Part shown: in pieces, positions 1 to 10,369 of the stretch
Position numbering within the stretch: the stretch's first letter is position 1
Layout: the number at the start of each line of letters is the position of its first letter
Origin: Leucaena leucocephala
Lineage: Eukaryota; Streptophyta; Magnoliopsida; Fabales; Fabaceae
Reading direction: 5' to 3'
DNA: 64,000 bases
NCBI GenBank assembly: GCA_037074615.1
Contig: CM073518.1
Coordinates: 4,340,001-4,404,000 of the forward strand
Made by a program: the position numbers and the translations under genes
The notes under the pieces: model-generated
Told to the model about the DNA's origin: nothing
The model's input: the letters and a program-made list of their open reading frames with translations, nothing else
Database searches by the model: none

Positions 1-2042
1 GTTCTAATCCTTCTAGGCTCTACAAGGCCTTCGTCATGTTTTTCATCAGAAGAGCCAATTCCTTTTCTAAGTTCGCTCAAAGCATGCACAATTTTTTTCC
101 TGGGACCAAGTGCTGTAATGCCCATGCTTAAGAGATCCTTCAGATATAGAAAAAAAGAGAAAGATAATCAAGTTATAAAACACATTTCGACAATAAAATT
201 AATTAAACAGAGTAACAGAAAGTGGTAAAGTAGTGTTTCATACCACTTCTTTCAGGAGACAGAAAACCTGAAGAGAACAATTTTTTATTGCCAAACACAT
301 TTTTAGGTTTCCAACAGAAAAGTGTCGATGAGTACTGCCTGAATGTCCTTCTAAATCAAATTACTAGCAAATTGCATGTCTCAAGGAGTTGAGCAGTAAA
401 AGATTGAGCTTTCTACATGGAGTGTGGAGGGAGATGTGGAGGGAGAAAGACAAATTTTATGTTTCTTTCTCTGAAGGATATTGGTTTTGTGTGATTCTCT
501 CAAGTCTCAGGTAAAATTCCAATTTCTCATCGGCAATTAGCTTTATGTATAAATTACAATATCGGGATGCTATTTTTTCATAAATCAAAGTAAAGCCAAC
601 TTTTGAAACACATAAAACTCCAAAAAAGAAAATAGCACATACACATAAACTCAAGGAGCAAGTGTGACATAAGTGATGAAAATAAGCTGATGGTACGAGA
701 TCATGCTACAAAACATAGCTCACCTCTTCTGTCAGCCACTGCAAGGTCTCCCAATCAACTTCTTCCTTCACAAAAACATCTTCATATTTCGATAAACCGA
801 TATTACGTAGCCAATCAACAACAGGAGAGATAGTGGCAGTTTTTGGCACATGTTGAGGACCCACCTCATCCTCCGGAAAGGTAATCTGCATGAAATTGCC
901 GTGGCATTAGCTCGTGGTAATTTACATAATTTTGTTATAGTACCATGGCATTGTTACTGACCACATGACTATGCAGCCAAATAAAGTATTAACTAAGCTC
1001 CTGGGAAGTTTTTTACCCCAAGAGGAAGATATATAGCAAAAATATAAAACGCTTATATACTTCTAAATCAATGGAAAGCGATACTAAACCGCACAAAATT
1101 GTAAGATTACATTATCGGACGTTGAAACGGATTAATAGTCTAATTCAGCTATAATGTAATGCAGCGTGCATCTAAATCGAAATTACGATTGATGCATTAT
1201 GGCGAAGAGAGGAAATGCGTAGCAGGAAAAAAAAAGGAACTTACTTCTTGAGCTTTACTTTCCCCTTCGTCAATACAATCATTAGTATGAATATTTCGCT
1301 GTTCGTCGGTCAAGTCGGAAATGTCAATTCCACAGAGAGGACATTGAAACGGTCCTCCGACGCTATTAGCATGTAAACCATCCCACTCCTGATGAGGAAA
1401 TGCCACAGCCCCAGAGCTATGAACTTCGTCTAATTCAGAACCAAAATTCAGCAATAGATCAAGCTCCGAAGCAGTCTCAAAATCGTTATTCACATTTGCG
1501 TTGGAAGATTTTCCATGCCCACAGTTGAAGCTTTCCATTCGAGATGCCAACAACTTCGATTCTATTGAATTTCCAAAGTAACTATCCTTTAATTTCCATT
1601 TCTTCTTGTCATCGGGTTCAGGAGAACAAACCCCGCAGCCGTCGGAAATTGAACCCTCTGCCCAATGTACTGGTTCAGGGTCACCCTCGTTTTGGACGCA
1701 ATCTATAGTTGACGGAACGAAACCCAAACTACAGCTTTCATCGCGTCTACAAACCCCTCCATCAAGTAAAGGAATATCGCTAGTGAGACACAATGACGAC
1801 GAAGGGAGTTCATTTTCCTTACCGAGGTAGCTGGAAGCAACAGAGCGCTTGGGCCTCTTGGGTTGGGGGTGATTGAGCTCGGAAGGAATAAGGGGTCCTT
1901 CGGAGCAAAATGAGTTGTGGGAAACTGTTGTCTGGGTAAGAGGGATCTGGAAATCATCAATGTCGTCGTCCAACAGCGAGAAGATGGAAGAGTCGAGCTG
2001 AGATTGGAGAGCAGAATCCAGCTGAACCTGCCTCTGACTCAT
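1..2042 (-). CDS. SNM1-like DNA cross-link repair protein (UBZ4 + SAM), 5' part, runs off the window
   Basis: Exons read on the minus strand: 2042-1245, 885-724 and 137-<1, all phase 0 with GT-AG introns (donors CAAGAA|gtaagt and GAAGAG|gtgagc, acceptors tgcag and gaag). About 366 residues are visible. Residues 232-256 form a UBZ4-type zinc finger with ligands C234, C237, H252 and C256. Residues 288-341 form a SAM domain (VVDWLRNIGLSKYEDVF, then LLSMGITALGPRKKI across the last junction). In plants this order, followed by a metallo-beta-lactamase/beta-CASP nuclease, is that of the SNM1-like protein At2g45700. The nuclease part lies beyond base 1. Family role: nuclear 5' exonuclease in inter-strand cross-link repair, with the UBZ finger binding ubiquitin. 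Residues 1-230 are acidic and low in order, with a basic PKRPKR stretch that could be a nuclear signal. The ATG at 2042 is the first in an open frame. Confidence 0.88.
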
Positions 2043-3068
2043 CGTGTGGCGACTATCTAGAGCGATGCTGAGTGCGGCAGTGTGGTAGATTGAACGCCTT
2101 CAACTTCAGGCGAGGTGGAGCGAAACCCCTTTCATTTTTCAAATTTTTTATGGCGGCGCTCGTGAAAATGGAGGGAAATAATGAGAACAGCTCTCTTTTT
2201 TATTTCAAGAATACAAAGTTAATTAAAAATTAAAAAATAGTTTTAAATTTTTTTTATTTCATATTTAACATTTATAATTTAAAAAATTTCGGTCCGTGCT
2301 GATCAAATTGGGTTAGAAGGCTTCTCACAATTACAAGTGAACAATTTAGTCGAATGATGGGTGGGATGATATTATTGGCCTCGACTCGAAATAGTTGATG
2401 ATCAAAGTATATATTTTGACATAAAATAATATTTTATTAAAAGAGCTAAAATATATTTTTATATTTAAAAAAATAATTTATAAACTATTGATTAAGAGAT
2501 GTCACCTGTTCTAAAAAAAAATACATTCTAAATAAAATCATCTTTGTTATGGATAGCAGTCTTGAATGTTTAATCCTAAAAGATTTACCTATTAAAATTA
2601 AGAGGCGTTTGACTTATAAAACCATACCACATTTGAGACTCCATACGTTGTGATTTGTGTTGGTTGGGAAATAGTTCCCTCTCTCAATCATCCTTATCAC
2701 ACTTGCACGTTGGGTGTTTATATCTACTTCAAATTACGATTTTGGACTGAGAGTTTTGGGGAATGGCCTCGTATATGCACATGCTTGCAAAGTAATGGAC
2801 CTGTGTTGGTTTCCACTCAAAATGTCTTTTTAGTTTTCCTGTGGCAATTGACAGCTTCATTGACTGTCCCTCCCTTTATCTTTATTTTCTTTTTGCCTAG
2901 GCTTGAGTTCTGAACAGTCCACGTCTCCGCCCATTACTTTCGAGGAATTGGCCAATCCTCGTATAATCACACAACCTTACAGAGCTTTCTATTTCTAAGT
3001 ACAAAATCATTCAAAATGAAGCTAACTGGTTTTGGAAACTGTTAGTAATTATTGAAATTGTAATATAA

Positions 3069-3466
3069 CGAATAAGTTTGATAAGATGAAAAAGTCTTTT
3101 ATAGAAGTAGAATAAGAAATAAAAGTAAAAATAAAATTAAATTAAAAATAAATTTTAAAAATTTATTTTATAGAATAGAAATGAATATAAAATTGATATA
3201 TATATTTTTTATAATTTGAGATAAAATGATTTAAAATATTATTTTATAACTTAAAAAAAGTTAAAGTTGTCTAAGAATTTTATAACTAATGTAAAATAGT
3301 TTAAAAATTTTTACTTTCACTTCTATTATCTCAATTCTCAATTATTTTGATAAAATTAAAATAACCTAAAATATTAGAAATAGAAGTGGGAGTAATTTCT
3401 ATCTTACTAGAAAAAAGAAAGATTCTATTTTCTCACTTCTATTTATTACCTACCAAACATGCCTTC
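3069..3466 (+). mobile_element. MITE family A, copy 1 (degenerate)
   Basis: AT-rich block of about 400 bp with imperfect terminal inverted repeats. The right end reads ctaccaaacatgcc and the left end aagtttgataagatga. Its order of internal motifs (gatgaaaaag, aattgatatatatatttttt, ttaaagttgtctaagaattt, cacttctatt) matches two other blocks at 18.68-19.09 kb and 41.03-41.42 kb. The GPA1-intron copy is the least decayed and shows the ends most clearly. No coding capacity. The termini resemble non-autonomous DNA transposons, but the superfamily is not assigned. Confidence 0.65.
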
Positions 3467-3563
3467 AGTTCTCTCAGCTGAAAGGCTCATCCTTTTAATT
3501 ATATATTACTGTTTCAATAAGTAATATTATAAATCTAAGAAATATCGCCATTTGAATATCAAT

Positions 3564-3804
3564 CACATACAAGTTTTGATTTTTGAGTGGAGGTAAAGTG
3601 GGAAGGGGTTAGCTAGGAAAGGGACTAGAGCATTTGTGACTCACAACACGAGGGACGACTGAATTGGCTACTGCTTTCATATTCACATACAAAGTTTTGA
3701 TTTTTGAGTGGAGGCAAAGTGGGAAGGGGTTAGCTAGGAAAGGGACTAGAGCATTTGTGACTCACAACACGAGGGAAGACTGAATTGGCAACTGCTTTCA
3801 TATT
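3564..3804. repeat. 121-bp tandem duplication
   Basis: Two adjacent copies, about 3564-3683 and 3684-3804, each beginning cacatacaagttttgat (second copy with one extra a) and ending actgctttcatatt. They differ at only a handful of positions (for example aggtaaag versus aggcaaag, gacgact versus gaagact), so the duplication looks recent. It lies in the region between the divergent SNM1-like and BRCT genes. Confidence 0.9.
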
Positions 3805-5394
3805 TGTCCATATCTGCATCTTTCATGAAGTGTGGTCCTGTTACTTATCTCTCTCTACAGCCTCATGGACTGTCTAAACTCGATAAAGACGCAACTCTTT
3901 ACAGGAAGAATCTTTATGACACTACAAAAGAATGTGAAACAAGGCTGGACTCGCGAACCGTATAGGAAATATATAAAAATTTGGCCCTGCGTGTTGATAT
4001 CATTCCCCCCCCCCCCAACCCAACAACACTAGGATAATATTGAAGTTGATTATTGGCTTGGCCAGCGAGGTTTGTTAGCCACATGGAACAGCTTAATAGG
4101 GTACACGTCCAAATAGGAAACTTCCCAAGTTCCACTTGGAGCGGGTAAGCAAGGATTAGCTTCACCATGCAGAACAATCAAAATTTAACGATGAAAGGGA
4201 CCCCAATCCATCTTCTTCGCTTAAATTATTTCGATCCCCGCCTGTATTGGATTCACCATGTCTTCAATTTAAAGTTGTAAATGTAGGAATCAGTGCCTTC
4301 AACTGCAGCAATCTCGTGGGGAACAAGCAATAATGTTGTTCAACTAATTAGACAACGGTTATGATTTTTTTTCTTCTGTTAATGAAGTTTGGACCGTGAT
4401 CACAAACAAAAATTCCTCGCAATGTGAGATTGCCTTTTCCTGTCATTTGAACGTGCTTCAGAGTTTTGCTCATTGTAGCAGGGGGAATTTAATATTTATC
4501 CCTTTATTTTAACCATTTTTCTATTAAAAACTTGGAGCAAAGAGAAGGAGAAGTGGGAAGGCTCCATTGGTCCTGACAAATTTGAAATTACCCTGCAACA
4601 GCCAAGTGTGATTCCCTTATTCAATTCAAATTAAGCGTTCTTCATCAGGCGATTCAGGCCACCATGAACCTAACCGACACGGCCTTTGCTGAACCTCAGC
4701 AGACCCAGGTTAGCTTAGCTCCATAGTCTCAGAAATCGTTTACTTTAAGAATTCACTCCAAAGTGGGAACTTTTAAAACCCTTGGCTTTCACCAACTTCC
4801 AATTTCATTGCGGCGTGGACTTGCGACTCACCAGCTAATTCCTTTTACGGTGGGGAAGCCCACTCTTCTCTCACATGCGTTGCAAAAGCAGAGATATAAA
4901 GTAGTAAAAGTTACTAAAGAAGCAGTCTTTCGCGTACATACACAGAAAACGCAGAGTCAGGCACAACATTCAAAAAAATTCGCTTTTCTATTGTCTTTTA
5001 CCATGTACAAACCTAGCACCTTCAAAATCCATTATTTGTCTTCAAGCCTTTGAATTATATTTCTTCGCTGTTTCGGTTCTTTCTCCCTTTCACTCCAGAT
5101 TCTATTTACCCCTTCCTTACTGTCTCTTTCGTTTTCCTTTTCGTTTTCGGGGTTGTTTTGATTACATTACGTGATCCTGTGTCTGTCTAATCATTTCTGT
5201 GTTCTCCTCAAGAAAAATTTCCCGCCCAATGATGGATTTAATTATCAAAGTTTTTAATCGGTCATTGCCTGCGAATGATCGGCAACTCGGTTCATGATTT
5301 CTATTTGTTATTTTTTTCGACTTTAAATTTATAGTATATGTCGTTTTAATTCTGCTGCGGCGTAATTAAAAATTTCACCATTTTAGTGGCGGTT

Positions 5395-8300
5395 ATGGGT
5401 GGTGGTAGAGTAGAAGTTGTGAGTAGCAAGGGATGCTCTGGACTGTTTTCACCTTCATTGCCTTTATTCAAGGGTTTGAATCTGCAACCTTTGGAGTCGA
5501 TGACTCCTGTCTCATCTTTTAACGGTTCTGAACCAGTGGAAGGGCGATTAAGTGCTCCTTTTGCTGGTCTCGTTATATGCGTAACCGGTCTATCTAAAGG
5601 TATGCTTGTTTTTTAACATCGATGCTTCCAATCTGTTTATTGCTTTTCCTATGTTGATATCTCGACAGTCATTAGCAAAAATTTGATTATGTTTTTTTTA
5701 CTTTCGATGTCATTTTTGTTTTGTACTGCTCCTCTCTTTTCTCGTTGGTTCATGGCAGAGCAGACGAGTTGAAAAGGGGATTGGTAATTGATAAGATATA
5801 GGCATGGGCGAAAAATCTGAATTACTTTCATCCATATGAATATGCCTATTTATAAGATTCTTACATTGAACTTGGAATGTTCTCTAACAATCCACTTTAA
5901 ATTGGAGCATAGATATTAATCCTGCTTAACAAATATAATCAACTCCTGTGGCCTTTTCTTGAATCTTTTCTCTAACAAAATGGCAGAATTTAAGCTATGA
6001 ACTAGAGTAAGTTAGAAAGAGTTTGAAGGGTAGATACGGGGTGAATTGAGGCTATTACTATCTACCATATGTGTTTGTGGTTTAATTTCTTTGATTTTCT
6101 ATGTTTAATTTGCATGAACACGTGAGTGTAGAAGTCAAAAGAAGTTGAGAGGAGTACACTCGTAATTATCTCAATAGTTGATTGTATACGTTCAGTATGT
6201 CATGGCATCCTATGCTCTCTTACTGTTTTGTTGTTTTTTGCATAAAGACTGCATATGAAAGAGAGATCAAGAGGGTCTACTTGAGTTGTTAGTACATATT
6301 TTCCATCACATCTGCCACCCCGTGTCTTCGAAAAGTTGAAGAATTATTCTTTATTTTATTGTTGTGACAGAAGCAAGGAAACAGGTCATGGAAGCGACGG
6401 AGAGATTAGGTGGCCAATATAGCCCCCATTTGCATCCTCAATGTACCCATTTGGTGGTTCAGATATCCTTTGTTATTCGTGAAATTATTAGAATTTTCTT
6501 ACATAATAATAGGAGTGACAAGACCCCCCCTCCCATGGCTTCAGCTGCAACTTTGTTTAAATTTGATTGTTTTGTGATTAGAAAGATCTGATTATGTTAT
6601 GCTTTGAGCTCATCTTTTATGGTCTCTTGCCTTCATTTGTCCCTAGCACTGATCTTCCTCAAGTATTCTGTGTTCCTTGGTCATGCCAATCATGGCATGA
6701 AATCTTTAACACTTGTTACAGCTTTGGCGGGCGTAAGTTTGAGCATGCACTGAAACACGGCGCAAGAAATGGTCTTTTTATTGTCACACTGGGTTGGTTT
6801 GTCGATAGTGTTAGAAAAAATGGTCAGTATACCTCGTTTTGTATTTTGCTGAGTAATTTGTTTTGTTTAATTTTGGTTAACTCCTTTGGCATATATATAT
6901 ATATATACAGTCCCTGCTCTATGGTACTGAGCAAGATAGGAACTTCACCAAATTTTGAAGAATGATGACTTAGTTCCTTGTATTTTTTTTAACAGATGTC
7001 AATAACCAAATAGTACTGATTTAATGAGGAAGCGTTAAGAATTTAATCATACTTATTATTAATCCTTATGTCCTGAATTTCTTTTCTTTCATCTGCTGCA
7101 GTGAGGTTGAGTGAATCACTTTACAGCCTGAAGAATTATGGCAATAACAATACGAACTTGGATGATTATAAACTGCTTTCCGGGTATACGAATGCTGAAA
7201 ATTCTTGTCTTCCTGTAAGTTTTCACGAAACCAAGCAAAATGATAGAGCTGAAGAATTTCAAAGATTTTCTGGTCGTGAGTCTAGGAAGAATGTGGATTT
7301 GCCTTTATCTGGTTGCTCTATATATGTCGATCCAGACATCTCACCCGAATTGCGAACGAAGGTTTACATTTGCATTCTTTTAAAATTCTCATGCATGCAG
7401 TTGTCATTGTACTAGGTTTCATTGGATTGACTTTGCCGCTCGAATTACGGTAGCTTTTGATTTCAGCGCTCTAGATCAAATTGATTCAGATGCTTTGCAT
7501 GTTTGATAGGTTATTGATACTGCTTCCAGAGAAGGTGCCAGTTTGATGGAACAGTTTTTTGTTGGTTGTAATGCCAGTCATGTAGTCACTGAAGGTGCAT
7601 CGATTCAAAGATATCTCGGATATTCTATTAACTTTGTTACAGTAAGTGCTGCATATTTATGCTTATCATCTGAACATTGAAACATATTATGAGGTATTTA
7701 TGGTATTATTTATATTCACAATGAAATTCTTGATACATGATATGTCTCAGCCACTGTGGATTTTAAAAGCAGCCAAGGACAAACAAGTGCAAAGGCTTGT
7801 TCATATGTCTTCCGATTTGGCGAGGCAAGTGGGTTTGATGCTTGAGGACATTCATAATGGCATTACAGGGGAGGTAACTTGTCACTCTTTACCTTTTACT
7901 AGTTTGAATATCATTTTGTTTTATTATGTTTTATAACATTTCATAGCATAGTGCAAAAGTTTACCTAAAGCCTATGCTTTTTCTAATTCCGCAGAAATTT
8001 GACATGTATTTTACTGACATAGTAGGAACCACTTAAGCAAAATCTCCCTGAAGATCTTCAGAGCGTTAAAAGTAAAGGAAGTTACAAAGAAAGGCAGCAA
8101 ATTGTGAACTCTGCAAAAATAGGTGTCAGAAATCGCCGTGGTCGTCGAATGCAGGCAAGTTTTTTCATTGCTTGTTCCTTTCTTAGGGGTAAATTAACAC
8201 TATGGTCTCTGAAAGTACAAATTCTTTTACCTTTTTATTTCCAGCCCCTACTGTAATTTGGGAGAAGGTAGTGGGATTCTGGAGATTCTGGCTTCTTTTT

Positions 8301-9120
8301 AATAACATTTGAGTTTCCCTTCTTCCAGACTTGTCAGACTCCTGTGCGTCCTATAACACCTACCAACCTTCTGGATTCTATCTGCTGGTCAATATCTGAA
8401 CCAACTTCAACAGCTTCCATTTACACTGACTCTTTCAGTAGTGAAGATCCTAGTGAAAATCATTTGTCAACCTTCTGTGATGCAAAGAGGGCCGTCAAAG
8501 ATTTAGAACCTTCATTTTCAAACTCTACTCGACCTCTAAAAGAAAGGTGGTTGACTCTATCTGTTATTTGCTCTTATTCAGTTAAGATGACAAGTACATG
8601 AGTTTTGCCATATCTCATGAATTTTGCGTCTTTTGCAGTGAGAAATCTGAACTGATATTTAAAAACCATTTTCTTACCATTCTCTTTCCAATTGATCGAT
8701 TTGCTGAGATGGGTCCTTCGTCGAGAACATTTTTCAGCCACAACGGGTTTACATGCCTACAGGTGTTGGATCATATATATGCATTTTATCAGGTACAATA
8801 CCTATTCTTTTGGGACTTCTCTAGCCTTCCTTATGGTCTTGTGGCTCTTTTTTATTCTTTGATCGATTTGAGTAGTTATGAGGTGTTGTATGGTGTGGTA
8901 GGAGAATCTGTTGGCCCATGAAATAGAAGCTGCGATTCATACAGATTCAAGACATGCTGATAGGCTGCGATCAGTGTTCTCGAGTGAAGAAACAGCAGAA
9001 CGTGGGTTTTTGATGTTCAAGAGGATTGATTTCTTGGGCAGTCGTACGAGTTTTGAAATGTTGAAACGTGTGACTGGGGACAATAACAATAATGTCTACG
9101 AACTATTACTCAGGGCCTAA
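5395..9120 (+). CDS. Two-BRCT-domain DNA-damage protein (At4g03130-like), complete, 10 exons
   Basis: Exons: 5395-5599, 6371-6462, 6720-6822, 7102-7361, 7510-7641, 7751-7873, 8026-8154, 8329-8546, 8639-8792, 8902-9120 (TAA). They join in frame to 544 residues. BRCT1 covers about 52-135 (APFAGLVICVTGLS, CTHLVVQSFGGRKFEHA, LFIVTLGWFVDSV). BRCT2 covers about 204-295 (LSGCSIYVDPDI, ASHVVTEGAS, FVTPLWILKAAKDK). The tail is not recognised. BRCT domains read phosphoproteins or each other in DNA-damage signalling. I place the protein with the plant BRCT DNA-repair protein At4g03130 from memory. The start is the ATG at 5395; an in-frame GTG lies at 5386. Intron 2 is AT-AC (6463-6719) and intron 7 is GC-AG (8155-8328). 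The other introns are GT-AG. Confidence 0.88.
6463..6719 (+). other. U12-type AT-AC intron in the BRCT gene
   Basis: Exon 2 ends GTG GTT CAG and the intron begins atatccttt, the classic minor-spliceosome AT-AC 5' splice site. It ends tctttaacacttgttac, with a U12-like branch sequence (tctttaac) 9 bases before the terminal ac. Exon 3 starts AGC TTT GGC. The join is phase 0 and rebuilds an uninterrupted BRCT domain. No GT donor nearby gives a better product. Confidence 0.85.
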
Positions 9121-10369
9121 CACCATTCCACCAAATGTATATGAGCAAATAAAACGATTTTATCGAAAGGAAAATAGCGAGAAGGGGCAAAAAGGAATGG
9201 TACCATGGCATTTCTGGGGAATAGTTGCCAGAGTCATGGTCTACAACTGTGATGCTTCAATATGTAAATAACAGTTTTTGCTTTCCAACGCGTTTCTCGT
9301 GCGAGTAGAAGCAATAGGATGAGTCCGAGATTGCATAAAATGAAACTAAATGAATTATATCCATTGCTTATGCCACACTTCTTATATATAGTATTTATTT
9401 ATTCTAGAGGTAATCACCAACCACATGATGTTAGAAGTAAGATTAAACTCGTGACTTTGTGCTTTACACGAGAGTTTGTATGTTAGATCACAAAATATCT
9501 AATGCCGGGAGAAGCAGTTAAGATGAGTCCAAATATGACAAAAGTAATGATAACATCCATACTCCAAAATTCAAAGTAACTTTCATCTGTATATCAATCG
9601 ATTAATATATAAGATTTACAAAAATTGTGAACAATATGTATTACGTTAAAATATTGGGAGTATATTTATAGTGGTAATTTTAAATATGTTCACAATTTTT
9701 ACGAATCTTATATTTTAATTAATTTAATTAACTTTTTTAATCTAATCAAATTAATTAAAATATATCGATAAGAAAAATACATTTTGATTAACTGGTGAGT
9801 GACATAGATTCGGTAGATGGGGCGGCGATTCGTTACCAACCAACCTGTATAGCATTAAATCGATGCACTGAGAACAAAAGAAAAACGCAACCTTTGCTCG
9901 CAAGAGTCCTGCACTCAATGAACGAGTATTTGCAGTGCGCACTCAGAATTAGGAAAAGGGAATTGTTCTATCATGTAATTGAATTCTATCAGTTACATCT
10001 GAATCAATAAGAAACAAAAGGGATTCTTTTAAAAAAAGTAAAAGGAAAAGAAAATTAGGGTACAAAATTAACAGAAGGAAAATGATCACATGACATGCAC
10101 TGACGTAGAGTCCCTGCTGACAAATGTAACCAGAAGCCGTGGTTAAAACCTTAATGATACACTTTCTGCTACTACAAACCTGTCTTTCCTTCTAAAGTTT
10201 CCACGTTCCTTTACTCTACTCTCAACTTTTTTCCCTCCCCTTTTTCTTCAGGCTTGAACATCGCCATTTCTTCCCAATGTACAGAGATACAAGAATGACT
10301 ACAATGTCTACGACTTCGTGGATTTTTTTTACTTTGTCAAAAACTTGTATACCTCGCTGTCACTTTTGT
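9121..10369. other. Convergent spacer between the BRCT and CID7-like genes
   Basis: Contains the 3' ends of both convergent genes and a hairpin-forming AT-rich repeat at 9604-9717. An open frame at 9795-10010 gives a 71-residue peptide with no recognisable feature and is not called. Nothing else was identified. Confidence 0.5.
9604..9717. repeat. Inverted repeat, MITE-like hairpin
   Basis: The left arm (9604-9640, core aaaaattgtgaaca) is complementary, with small indels, to the right arm (9685-9717, core tgttcacaattttt). The spacer is about 45 bases. It is AT-rich and non-coding, and resembles a small stem-loop MITE. No clear target-site duplication was found. Confidence 0.6.

Larger units (their letters stand above)
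2043..5394. other. Shared upstream region of two divergent genes
   Basis: This 3.35-kb stretch separates the start codons of the SNM1-like gene (minus) and the BRCT gene (plus). It holds a degenerate MITE and a 121-bp tandem duplication, listed separately. The last 600 bases are less AT-rich and pyrimidine-rich and probably include the 5' leader of the BRCT gene. An open frame at 4763-5053 lacks an ATG near its start and resembles no family I know, so I do not call a gene. No RNA gene was recognised. Confidence 0.5.

Noticed and set aside
1606..1830. Open frame antisense to SNM1 exon 1
   Set aside because: Shadow of the real coding exon on the other strand, with no family resemblance.
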